57,715 nucleotides of DNA from Paludibacteraceae bacterium (GTDB taxonomy: Bacteria > Bacteroidota > Bacteroidia > Bacteroidales > Paludibacteraceae). The position numbers were made by a program, and so were the translations under genes. How positions within the stretch are numbered: the first letter of the stretch is position 1; every line of letters starts with the position of its first letter. Positions 9,004-18,900 of this stretch are shown in pieces. The notes under the pieces were generated by a model. The model made no database searches and was not told the origin of the DNA. It saw nothing but the letters and a program-made list of their open reading frames with translations. The stretch lies in the NCBI GenBank assembly GCA_017443145.1, contig JAFSPA010000005.1, positions 1 through 57,715 on the forward strand, read 5' to 3'.

Positions 9004-9497
9004 CGCGTATAGGCGTTTTGTCGGACACACACGGTTACTTAGACCCGCGTGTGAAGGAACATTTCCGTGACGTAGATGAGATATGGCACGCAGGTGATAT
9101 CGGCAGTTACGAAGTGCTGCAAGCCCTGCGTGAGTTCAAGCTGACCCGTGCCGTGTATGGTAACATGGATGGTGGCGACGTAAGGTATAGTCTGAGTGAG
9201 TTCTACCGCTTCCGCGTGGAGGATGTGAATGTGCTCATGACGCATATCGGCGGATACCCCGGACACTATAACCCGTGGCTTATTCCGATGTTCCAAAAAG
9301 AGACGCCGCAGCTGTTCGTTTGCGGGCATAGTCATATTCTCAAAGTCATCTACGACAACACATGGAACATGCTCACTATGAACCCCGGAGCGGCAGGACT
9401 GCAAGGATGGCAAACGGTACAAACACTGCTCCGTTTTGCCATCGATAAGGACCAAATTAAAGACTTAGAAGTGGTCGAATTGGGCAGAAAACACTAA
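9000..9497 (+). CDS. YfcE-type metallophosphoesterase
   Basis: A 165-residue cytoplasmic phosphodiesterase of the YfcE/MJ0936 class. All metal-binding motifs are present in order: SDTHG (8-12), HAGDIGS (about 31-37), GNMD (about 55), HIGG (about 82) and GHSH (about 108-111). Enzymes of this class cleave phosphodiester model substrates in vitro; the natural substrate is unknown. The ATG overlaps the gldF stop by four bases, so it is the last gene of this plus-strand run. I see no clear intrinsic terminator right after it. Confidence 0.92.
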   Translation: MTRIGVLSDTHGYLDPRVKEHFRDVDEIWHAGDIGSYEVLQALREFKLTRAVYGNMDGGDVRYSLSEFYRFRVEDVNVLMTHIGGYPGHYNPWLIPMFQKETPQLFVCGHSHILKVIYDNTWNMLTMNPGAAGLQGWQTVQTLLRFAIDKDQIKDLEVVELGRKH

Positions 9498-9543
9498 AAA
9501 ATGCACTTTTTTGCCAAAACATGTTTTATAACATATAAAAAAA

Positions 9544-9575
9544 TTTGGTGGTATGAAATAAAAGCAGTACTTTTG
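9544..9575 (+). promoter_or_regulatory. Orphan promoter with no downstream gene
   Basis: TTTG (9544-9547), 20-nt spacer, TACTTTTG (9568-9575): a full-consensus Bacteroidetes promoter. The only thing downstream on the plus strand is a leader, an ATG followed by a lysine run (9643), and a terminator hairpin at 9652-9674, after which the convergent M6 protease gene begins. It may drive a short RNA of about 95 nt or be what is left of a lost gene. Confidence 0.8.
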
Positions 9576-9581
9576 CACCCG

Positions 9582-9674
9582 AAAAGAGAAATCAAGACAA
9601 CACAATCTTTTTTGTACCTTAAAATTTAACAGACTAATACCATGAAAAAAAGGACGCTGCGAAGCGTCCTTTTT
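9582..9674 (+). ncRNA. Candidate small RNA or remnant leader
   Basis: Predicted transcript from the orphan promoter (start about 7 nt after TACTTTTG) to the terminator T-run at 9670-9674. It contains an ATGAAAAAAAGG start-like sequence that runs straight into the terminator stem, so no useful protein can be made. Either a genuine short RNA or the leftover 5' end of a deleted exported-protein gene (ATG plus lysines is typical for signal peptides here). No direct evidence of expression. Confidence 0.4.
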
Positions 9675-9696
9675 CAGTTTTTGTCCTTTCGGACGA
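9645..9696. terminator. Bidirectional terminator between convergent units
   Basis: Stem GGACGCT (9652-9658) and AGCGTCC (9663-9669) with a GCGA loop. There is a T-run after it on the plus strand (9670-9674) and an A-run before it (9645-9651), which gives a U-run on the minus strand, so it can end both the orphan transcript and the M6 protease gene. A second small hairpin, GTCC-TTTC-GGAC (about 9683-9694), lies between it and the protease stop. Confidence 0.88.
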
Positions 9697-9710
9697 TGTC
9701 GTTTGTAGTC

Positions 9711-11333
9711 CTACTCCACTACGTTTCCGGTGAGGTTATAGAGCTTACCGTCTTTCAGAATAAGGATCTGTCCGTTGCGGATAATCTTACGCGGTTCGTT
9801 GGACGGATTAGCCATCTCTTCTACCGTCTCGATAGCCGAGCCTTCGCCGATATAGTTAAGCGTTACGATCTGGTTCGACACTTTGATGTTCGTGAGCGGT
9901 TTGCCGGACAGTTTGTTCCATGAGCCGCTTTTGAATACGTCGGATGAGCTACCGGCAATCTTCGTTGAGCCGGACGGAGTCATAATCGTATAGAGCGGAG
10001 CGTTGGAGGTGGAGGAAGCATTGGGTGCGTTGTCTTTCCAGACACTCTTCTTGTAGTTCACTTTCCATATCAGCATTCCTGCTGCAGGCAGGCAACGGTC
10101 CCAGCCCACTTTCTGGCGGTTCTCGATGTAGTAGTTAACGCCTTCTTTGTTATAGGCTTGCTTTGTACCGGATTCGTTAATTTGGTAAGCGGTATACTGG
10201 GTTGTTCCGTTCGGATGGAGCGTCAGGGTCTGCGGGGTATTACCCGGGTTCGCGGGATCGAGCCAGCCCATGAAGGCTTTCTCCCACGGGTCGTAGTTAG
10301 GCGGGCAGTGTCCATCGCCGTTATACGAACCGCCGTCCATGATATTCCAGTCGCCGGGAGTTTGGCTGTTGTTATATACCTTTCCATATTCGATATCATA
10401 AAGGTCGGGCAAGCCAAGCACATGGCTGAACTCATGGCACAGCGTACCAATGCCGTCTAACGAACCACCACTAATCTCAGCTGAACATGCGTAAGTATTA
10501 ATCTGTTTGCCGTCCACCTTGCAGTCGTTTTTAGTTGGATAGACATCAGTGAAGTTCGTATCTTGGTATTCAAACTCCTCGTCGATAGAGAAAGCGTGCG
10601 GCCAAATCTGGTTCGCTACGTCGGTAGCATTCTCACCTTCGCCGGCGTACATCATATAAACGAAATCCACTTTACCGTCGTTATTGGAGTCGTATTTGGT
10701 GAAGTCCACCTGGCTTTCGAGTTTTTTGCATGCTTCCACAACAGCTACGGCAGCGCGTTTGTCGTTACCTTGCGAGTCGTTCTCGCCGTAGTACTTCATG
10801 TTATTGCTCAGCGTCACAGGGCCATAGACGTCAAAGATAGGATGATAGGTTCCGTTGGACTGATCCTTGAAGTACTCACCTGCGGACGGATAGTACGCGT
10901 TACCGTTCTTATTGACTTTGCAGTTCACGGCATTGCACAGCGAGTCCACTACGGCGCGGGTGTTAGCAGCCTTGAAGGATTTGTCGCTGAAGTTGACCAT
11001 GATAACGATACCACGCGGAGCGAGGTTAGGTGTATAGCCAAACTCAGAAGCTTGGATAGCTCTTCTCAAACGCGGAGCAGCTTCGTGACGTGCTTTCGCT
11101 TGTTTAGCCGTAGGTTCTTCTCCTACTACGCGGTACATACCGTCTTCGCCGAGTTCGATTTGCTGTCCGTCGCGGTTGATGGTATAGTGATAGAACTCAT
11201 CACCAATCATTTGCACTTCGATAGTTGTGCCGTCGGCTTGAGTATGTGTTTGCCAGCCGCGTTTAGCGGGAACGGCGTTCAACGATGCTGCTACAAAGAG
11301 CAGAGCTGTTAACAGGTAGAAATAACGCTTCAT
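9711..11333 (-). CDS. Secreted M6-family metalloprotease, T9SS cargo
   Basis: A 540-residue secreted protease. A signal peptide (1-20) precedes a propeptide-like region. The zinc site HEFSHVLGLPDLYD (about 300-313) is the extended HExxHxxGxxD motif of M6 (immune-inhibitor A-like) peptidases. A DSNNDGKVDFVYM stretch about 90 residues earlier is the usual Asp-rich element of the family and may bind calcium. The last 30 residues (RKIIRNGQILILKDGKLYN then a Gly and VVE) match the short C-terminal T9SS-associated tail. It is the last of three cargo genes on this strand, 70 bp after the nuclease gene. A weak promoter (TATATTTG at 11387-11380, but GTTG for TTTG 21 nt upstream) may lie between. It ends at the bidirectional terminator. 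Confidence 0.92.
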   Translation of the reverse strand: MKRYFYLLTALLFVAASLNAVPAKRGWQTHTQADGTTIEVQMIGDEFYHYTINRDGQQIELGEDGMYRVVGEEPTAKQAKARHEAAPRLRRAIQASEFGYTPNLAPRGIVIMVNFSDKSFKAANTRAVVDSLCNAVNCKVNKNGNAYYPSAGEYFKDQSNGTYHPIFDVYGPVTLSNNMKYYGENDSQGNDKRAAVAVVEACKKLESQVDFTKYDSNNDGKVDFVYMMYAGEGENATDVANQIWPHAFSIDEEFEYQDTNFTDVYPTKNDCKVDGKQINTYACSAEISGGSLDGIGTLCHEFSHVLGLPDLYDIEYGKVYNNSQTPGDWNIMDGGSYNGDGHCPPNYDPWEKAFMGWLDPANPGNTPQTLTLHPNGTTQYTAYQINESGTKQAYNKEGVNYYIENRQKVGWDRCLPAAGMLIWKVNYKKSVWKDNAPNASSTSNAPLYTIMTPSGSTKIAGSSSDVFKSGSWNKLSGKPLTNIKVSNQIVTLNYIGEGSAIETVEEMANPSNEPRKIIRNGQILILKDGKLYNLTGNVVE

Positions 11334-11403
11334 ACAGTGTATTTAATTAAAATCTGTTAAGGATAAGCAAAAACCGTGCCAAATATATTGGATTTATTAA
11401 TTA

Positions 11404-12441
11404 TTATTCAACTTTTCTACCCATCATATCGAAGAAGGCATCCTCCACTTGGATAAGTATCTGTCCGTTACGATAGACGAGTTTGCGTTGTGGAACGGTT
11501 GCGTCCGCTGTCACTTCGTCGATATCTGTTCCGCCGAGATTAATACCTACGAGGATGCAGTCGTGGTCGGAGTACGAATAGGCGGTATTACTCGTTGTGT
11601 TGATATGGAACGGATAGGCGCCAGTTATTTGCTGCGCCATACTGGAGTTAGCGAGAGCGTGGTCAATGAGTTGTCTGTCTCCGTAATAGGTATAGGAGTA
11701 TGCCTTTTCGTCGTATTTCACGAGTTGCTCGGCATAGCCGGCACTGATGAGTGAAGCGACAGCAGCCTCGGTTGTTGTCTCGTTCAAGTCGCCCACAATC
11801 AGGATGTCGGGGTCGCCGTAGTTGGTTTTGAGTGCATTGATAAGTTGGGTAGCCTGCGTTTTGCGCTGTGTGCCACTTGAATCGCTGGTCTTTGCCTGAA
11901 AGTGATTAAGGGATAGGATGAAGCGCTCGTTGTTTTTACGCAGTGTAAAAGGCACTATTCGCATACGGTTTTTAAAGGTATTGTTAGACGGGTATGCGGA
12001 ATACTGTTTTCCTTCAGTCAGTTTATTGGTATTATAGATATAGCCGCATTTGATGCTAACGTATCCACCTGTACCGGTTTGGCAGCTTGTTCCGTCGAGC
12101 ACGTACTCATAGCGGTTATCACCGACGATGTTATTCATCTCATCCACAAGATAGCTGAGAATATTATCGTCTTGCTGCACCTCGCACAGTGCCACTATAT
12201 CGGCTTGGAGGTAAACGAAGACATTTGCCATCTTAGCGGTTTTCTTATCGAACTGTTCTTGGTCAACGCAAGAGCGGTTGCTTGCGGTAAAGTCATCGAG
12301 GTAGTTTTGTACATTAGCTGCAACGACACGTACGTTCGTATTTGAAGGTAGTGTCGGAGTTGGTACATTAGATGGCGGAGTCCAAGCAAACAGTTGAACA
12401 CTAATCGCAATAATAGCGAGGATGGAGAATAGTTTTTTCAT
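11404..12441 (-). CDS. Secreted endonuclease/exonuclease/phosphatase-fold protein
   Basis: A 345-residue exported protein of the EEP (DNase I-like) superfamily. A signal peptide (1-19, ending LFAW) is followed by the superfamily motifs in order: AANVQNYL (Asn), ALCEVQ (catalytic Glu), LNHFQAK, GDLNE (about 218), IDHAL and SDHDC. The metal-binding and catalytic residues are intact, so nuclease or phosphodiesterase activity is likely; an extracellular nuclease could supply nucleotides, matching the nucleoside importer at 7013. The C-terminus (RKLVYRNGQILIQVEDAFFD) resembles the short tail of the adjacent protease, suggesting T9SS export. It has its own consensus promoter at 12476-12507. Confidence 0.9.
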   Translation of the reverse strand: MKKLFSILAIIAISVQLFAWTPPSNVPTPTLPSNTNVRVVAANVQNYLDDFTASNRSCVDQEQFDKKTAKMANVFVYLQADIVALCEVQQDDNILSYLVDEMNNIVGDNRYEYVLDGTSCQTGTGGYVSIKCGYIYNTNKLTEGKQYSAYPSNNTFKNRMRIVPFTLRKNNERFILSLNHFQAKTSDSSGTQRKTQATQLINALKTNYGDPDILIVGDLNETTTEAAVASLISAGYAEQLVKYDEKAYSYTYYGDRQLIDHALANSSMAQQITGAYPFHINTTSNTAYSYSDHDCILVGINLGGTDIDEVTADATVPQRKLVYRNGQILIQVEDAFFDMMGRKVE

Positions 12442-12475
12442 GGTATTACGTATATAAGGTTACACATTTATGCAG

Positions 12476-12507
12476 CAAAGATACGACATATTTTGCATAT
12501 ACGCAAA
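12476..12507 (-). promoter_or_regulatory. Promoter of the secreted nuclease gene
   Basis: On the minus strand: TTTG (12507-12504), 20-nt spacer starting CGTATATG, TATCTTTG (12483-12476). Predicted start near 12469, leader about 28 nt. The TTTG element lies directly after the U-run of the upstream terminator, so termination and re-initiation are adjacent. Confidence 0.88.
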
Positions 12508-12538
12508 TAAAAAGTGCACTTTTTGTCCGAAAGTGCAC
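12508..12538 (-). terminator. Terminator of the giant-protein operon
   Basis: On the minus strand, GTGCACTTT (12538-12530), a 7-nt loop, AAAGTGCAC (12522-12514), then five U (12513-12509). It is a 9-bp perfect stem placed 10 bp after the stop of the 122-residue gene. Confidence 0.88.
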
Positions 12539-12547
12539 TCTTTTTAA

Positions 12548-12916
12548 CTAAATAGCATTCTTTTTTCGTCGATACCACAGCGCATATGCGCCAACCAACA
12601 AGAGTAGTGGCAGTAACGCATCGCCGATAGGCGAGCGCCATTCGGCTTCACCGATAGCGAGGTCGTCATCATCCAAGTCATCACGTCCGATACGTCTTTG
12701 TCCTTTGTGTGGTCCGGTGGACTCTTCCTGCATGGAGGAGAAGTTAGCTGCGCTTATTTCGCGCAAGGATTGATGACGCATGTCGTACTGACCACACGTC
12801 AGGGATGGCCGATAGGAATAGGTGCTATGGGCCCAGTTGCGACTATCCGTCGCGTAATCAACTGCGCGGATAGGCAAGCTCGTTATAATTAATATGATGA
12901 GTATCAGTTTCTTCAT
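12548..12916 (-). CDS. Small exported membrane protein with C-terminal PIGD-TM-basic tail
   Basis: Encodes 122 residues. A signal peptide (1-18) is followed by a polar region with an acidic patch (DDLDDDD, about 80-86), then SPIGDALLPLLLLVGAYALWYRRKKNAI at the end: a Pro-Ile-Gly-Asp motif, one membrane helix and a basic cap. This tripartite tail resembles sorting signals such as PEP-CTERM or LPXTG in layout, and I have the impression that similar tails occur in small Bacteroidota proteins encoded next to large T9SS proteins, but I cannot verify it here. It starts 12 nt after the giant gene's stop with a terminator behind it, so the two form an operon. Function unknown; a membrane-held partner or chaperone of the giant protein is a guess. 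Confidence 0.8.
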   Translation of the reverse strand: MKKLILIILIITSLPIRAVDYATDSRNWAHSTYSYRPSLTCGQYDMRHQSLREISAANFSSMQEESTGPHKGQRRIGRDDLDDDDLAIGEAEWRSPIGDALLPLLLLVGAYALWYRRKKNAI

Positions 12917-12928
12917 GTAACCTCCGCT

Positions 12929-15900
12929 TTATCTAACAACAATCTTTTCCGTTTGGTTGCCCCGTTGGAGAATATATACTCCGGTAGGCAGTTTGATAGT
13001 ATTGAGTAGGTCGTATTCGCCCAACACTTTGAGGCGACGACCAAGAACGTCATAGATAATAGTGGAGTGGTTGTTCGTAGTGGTTGATTTTTCGCCACCA
13101 ACACTCTCCATATTAGTCGATATACCCGGGTCAACGGGATCCGGCACGACAACAGGTTTCTGAATATGTCTGCCGCTGTTGATGAAGTAACGTATCTGGT
13201 CACTTTCCGGTGTCTGTACTTTTAACTGCAATCCGTCCACAATCATAATGCTGTCTCCGGTGAGTGCATCATGTAGGTAGAGCGCGTTGTCCCACTCTCC
13301 TTCTAAAGCGAATGTGAGTGTGGTTCTCTCGTCGAATAAGTATTTGCTCCATACTTTCACGCCTTTATTGTTCACTACGGAGTCAAGCGTTGCGAACACG
13401 AGCGGAACGGAGGAGATGGTATCGCGCAGGTCTTGCATCAGCGCTTGGTTATCCGCGATGGTGTACATACTCAGTGGCGTTGAGAAAGCCGCAGAGTTAT
13501 AATAGGTACTACCAGACGAGAGCGACACAGCATCTTCGCCCTTACGGAAGCCGCGTGTAGCCAGATTCGATTCACCTAACATAGCGTAGGCTTTGTATAA
13601 GCCCTTGTTGGTCTCGTTCGAAGCAGCGATATATAGACGGCGTTCGTAATTGTCAGCAGCTATAGCTCTTGGTGCTTCTTTTTTCTTCGCTCCAGGCTCT
13701 ACGTTATGCACTAACTCACCTCCTGCCGACAGGGCTACTAAAGCCGACGGCTTGAGTTTGATATTAAGTGTAGTGCTCGGCGCAGCAGCAATCAGACCTA
13801 TCGCACGTTGCGGAGCGATAAAGTACTTACCCGGACCATCTACTATTTCCGTACCGTAGGTGGAACCGTCCTTGAGGTTATAGGTAGTGAACTTATAGGC
13901 GTTCGTAGCACCTTCGGTGTACTCTAAAGCGTCCTTGTTATCTTCGCACAAGCGATAAACGTCGATGAGCGACATCGTCGGGTTACCAAAGAAGAAGATA
14001 TTCGCCTCCAGCGTATTAGTCAGTGTATAGGTCACGCCGTCGGACTCACCAAGTGTAGCCTTGTCGTATTCCAGGTTACCACTGATATTGTTAAAGGCAC
14101 TGCGAGACAGTGTTACTTCACTTCCTACGGTCCATGTGCCGTTACTCTTACCGATATAATGGTACGATGTCTCTTGTTTCGGCAGACGAACAATCAGTTC
14201 TGTACCTTCCACGTCTGTTGGTCCAAAGCCAAGCAGCGCAACAGCATTACCCGGTGTTAGCGGTTGGTCTAAGACATTTGTCTTAACCCATTCGGCAGAG
14301 TTTTTCGGGGATTTGGTATCGGTATCTAAAGCGCCATCCTTATCCGTATTCTGGAATGCTAACGGCACGGTAGAGTTATAGTACGCTTGATAGAACGCAT
14401 ACGGCCAAGTACGATTGTGTTCATCTCCCCAAGCAGAACCGGTCTCAAATACCTCCGGCAGGAAGTCCTTATCGTTAGCTGTATTCTCCGGAATATAGAT
14501 ATCGCCGGAGTACACATTCTTCAACGCAGGCGAGAAAGTCTGCCAGTTACCTTGGTTGATAATCACATCGATAAAGGCTTTACCCGTGTAAGTCAGTTTC
14601 TCCTGACCAAGTATCTGGGAGTGATGCTTAAAGAGGATATCCTTACAGGTAGCGGTCTTGAATCCCCACTCTTTGAGTCCGAGGGAGTCATAGTTAACAA
14701 CAGGCAGATAGCTCTGGTCGGCTAATGGTTCGATGATAGCGCGTGAGTCTTCCAGAGGTACGGTAGCCAGTGAGCCGTTGAAGTCAGCGCCGTTGACGAC
14801 AGCAGTCCAGTTGTTATCATCATTCCAATAGTTGGTACGATCGTCATAGTGAGGCGTCCATCGAACGGTATCAGGCACAACAGCTAAGATGAAGAATGCG
14901 GTGTTGGCATCTGAAGGGTTATCGCCGGTGTTGTATGAAATAAACGAGCCGGTGTTGAAGAACGTAGTCTTGAACTTATACCAATATCCGGCTTTTAACT
15001 CAAAGTTATTCGGAATCTGGTATCCGGGAATATGATTCTTTGGACTCGGGTCGGACGTCTGCGGCAGGACGTGCCATTCGTTACATCCGTTGATAGGCGA
15101 AGCGGCAGGACGGATGAAGACGTTCGTTCCTGCAGCATCTTTGGCGCGTGGGTTAGCGGGATCATACGTTGTACCTGTTGCGTCGTAGTTAAGACATTCG
15201 CAGTCCGTGCGGTTCAATCGTGTGATATGTGCTGCATCTACCGGACGGAAGATAACGGCTTGGTCTTGCTGGTAATAACCGCTATAGAGTCGTTCTTGTA
15301 CGATACGATCTTGTGTATAGCGGAAGGTTGGCTTATTATTGAGCGTAGCCATACGTCTGTTCCACTCGGGATCGTTCGATTCGACTACATGCGTCGAGTC
15401 CCAACCGATAACGGCGTGGTCCGAGATAGCGGCTACACGTACAGAGAGCGCAGAGTTGGCTGCAGTCTTTGTGGCACGAATAACCGGAATAGCAAAGGAG
15501 TCACCGAATTTCTTATCGTAACCGAAGCGGAGTGAGTCAGGCGATGCAGCCGAGTGCAACTCCAGCCAGATAGGAGCGTTACAGATGATACCTTCGGCTA
15601 TCGAGTCACGCGAGCCATCCTTTGTCAAGGTCGTATAGACACCACTGGCGGCTATCGGACGAATGTAGAAATAGAGGTCTTGTTCGTTACCCAAGCTTAT
15701 GTCGCGCGAGCTCATGCCAACCTCCATCAGACGGTCTTGCACGATGAGGCGGTTAAGGATATTATACATCGAGTCTGCATGTGCTTGGGTATAATGCTCA
15801 CCTACCAGCCAGCGGAAGCTCTCTTTGGTTACATTTGCCCAGTTCATTTCTTTGCGATTCGGGTTCGCCGGATCATCAGCACGGAAGACATTCATTGCTT

Positions 15901-18900
15901 CCTGGAAGTCACCTACGGTACAGCCATAGATACGCAGCCACTCCAAGTCGGCAGCAGCTTGCTGTTCGGGCGTCATGTCGATGTATCCATCCATGAAGGC
16001 AAACGCACGTACTAAGTCAAAGCGGCATTCTGTGGTAGTACCTTCTTTCTTATTCGGTTCGTTGTAAAGCAGGCTGAGGGTCTTGGTGGTATTGGCAGGA
16101 ATCAAATTGCCCTCGGATGTCAAGGTTGCACGATCTTTGTTCGGCCAACCTGTTGCACCGTCTATTAACATATCTACGGAACTCTGCACGCGCACAACGC
16201 GGGCGTTGGAGCAAGCGGCGTCGCTGAAGTTCGGCTTACTGTTCACCGCATCCACGGAAGTTAAGGCGATACGGAAAGTACCGTTCTGGGTGGAATTGAC
16301 GTTCACACGCGCAATGATATAGATTACCCAGTGCGGATTTGCGTCCGTTCCTTCGTTGACATAGAACTTACCACGTTCACCGAAATCAAACTTCTGGGCG
16401 GTCATAATGTCGGAGTATTGTTTAATACGTCCGGTCTCGTTCTTGTAGCTCGAGCGATCGTCACCGATGAGTGTCTGGATATAATCAATTGCATTAGAGC
16501 GGGCTGTTGACCATCCGGCAGATGTTCCACTAAGTGTCGGGTTATAATTAGTCTCCGGCACAACGACAGTTCCGTAGTCGGAGTTCAACACGAGGGACTT
16601 AAAGTCTTTATTGGTAACGGATTCCACTTTGGTCATACCAATCTTATAGTATCCGGGATATACCTCGGTTGTATTGTCCGGACGGCAAGTATAGGTATCC
16701 GTTGCGGAATTGTAATCACTTGTAATCATCGGGACGTACTTATCTTGCGTATTGTCCCATTTCTGGAACTGGTAGCAGATGACGTCACCCGGATCAAGTT
16801 CCAAACTTGTATAGTCGATACGGGTAATGAGGTAAATGGAGTCATTGTCAATACAGGTTGTTCTTTTCTGGAAGCCGGTAACGGCGTGGCGTTTACCGAG
16901 CAGACGGAATCGGTCGAAGAGTAGGTATGCGCCATCACCTTCGGCAGCAGAAACAGTTCCTACGCAGCGGTACTTATCGTATCCGCTAATCTGCGACCAG
17001 CGGAGTGGCAGAGCCAACTGATACCATTGTCCGGCAGCGGTTAAGTTGCCGGTGAGGTAGGTAAAGATAATCTCCCACTCGTCATCCGGTCTTCCTGCTC
17101 TATGGCCATAATACTCAGCCTTGATATGCGGGTTTTCTAGCGATACTCTATTAGGCTGGCAGAAGTTAGCCACGAGCACAAGGTCTTGGTCGGTACAAGC
17201 AGGTTTCGGATAGGTGAAATCAATAAACACGAGCGGTCTGTTGGCGCGGTTATAGCAGAACATCCAACCGTGCTCAGCGCCACCTCCGGCTTCTACTACC
17301 GCATAATCACTACTTGCGTTCTCGAATTTATTGATGACGCAGTACTCGCCTTTACCCGGTAAGATATTGTCACCTGTTACGCGTTGTGTGGCAGGAATCT
17401 GGTGTTCGCCAGAACCTACAGGATAATGGTAAGCGAACTGTGTGTGGTTGAATTGCAAGTGGTGGAAGGGCGATACCATTTCCGAAGTTCCCGGTGCACC
17501 TAATTGCTCTTCTAATTGGAAGGAAGCAATGACGTCGTAATTCTGATCAATCTCAGCCTCTGGGATAAGTGCAGTAGTCGAAGGTCCTTGTGCACCCGCA
17601 CCAACTGCAGGACGCATCGTTACAGTGAAATGCGCTAACTGGAAGTGCTGTGTGATAAGGCGATATTCTACTTGTTCACCGTTTGTACCGTTATACTCTG
17701 TCTGGAGAGCACCACCGTCCAATTCTTTACCGGTGAAGTCACCCTCTCCAAGAGTTACCCAATCGGCATCAGAGGAAGTCTTACGCTGCCATTTAGCATG
17801 TTCTCTATGGTTGTAAGTGTGATCCACTTCCGTGATTTCATAGAAACACCAACCTTGGTTAATGGTACCGGAACCGCCTATATCTTCATGTCCTAGAGAC
17901 TTTAAATGAATATCAGCGTCTTTGTAGACCCGCCGCCTTTTTCGACTCCAACCTTCCCAATAGTATTCCCACTCCATTGTATATGCCGTTAAATAACCCT
18001 TATAGGTATTTCCCCATGCCGATTCTTCCATATACAAATTTACCAAGGCAGGATCAATTTTTGTAATTCTATCACCAGATGTACTTGAATAGGCACTCAT
18101 TGTAATGGTTGTGTCAGCACCACCAATCCATGTGGTATTATACCAGTCGACACCTTCGCCTAAAGTTCCAATAACGGGAAGCCAGATGGATACGTGAGCG
18201 CAGAATTTCGAATTATAGTTAAGGCCTTTTATCGTAAACTTATCAGCACCTATCTTTACCAATTCCGTTTTATACGCATTAAAATTCGTAGAATTGAGCA
18301 TATCATCTTCGATATGTTGGCGCAAATTTGCTGTATCCGTTCTATTGGATAAGATATTATCCTTATAATCTTTTGCACCGCCACCTGTAGCACCCAATAT
18401 ATATCCGCCATCTTTTCTCGGATTGACCATTAGTACCATCAGTGTATCACCCACAGCCATTGTATTGAGCAGATAGTCAGACGATAAAAGGCGTGCGTGC
18501 CATTTCTTCTCACCGGTGGTCTTGTTGAGACCTATACGGTTATAAGACGAGCCTTTCGTTTTATTCAAGCCCGTTGACGTACCCATCTTACCGTCAATCG
18601 TATCTGTAGAATTCGGGTTATAATAATAGACGTATTGCAGGTTACCTTCGTTGACGTTATTTCCTAATCTATACGGAGATTGCGGTTGCAGTTGGAATCG
18701 ACGTCCTATAGGTGCGAACATGGCTTCTTCTTGCATGTAATCTGTCGCTCCGGTTAGGTGAGACGCCATTTTATCAGCGCTCTCTGTAGCCGGACGCATA
18801 GCAAAGCGTTGACGGTAACTCAAGGTCGGCTCGGTAAACTCCTCATGAAGAGGATCATCTGATAAACGTTTGTACACTGTATCCGTGTACGCACTTATAT

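Noticed and set aside
9642..9923. 93-codon open frame starting MKKRTL
   Set aside because: It runs through the terminator hairpin and then antisense to the protease gene; the start is better explained as a remnant or as part of a short RNA.
10563..11312. Plus-strand 249-codon open frame
   Set aside because: Antisense to the M6 protease, which has a signal peptide, zinc motif and sorting tail; the plus-strand product has no family features.
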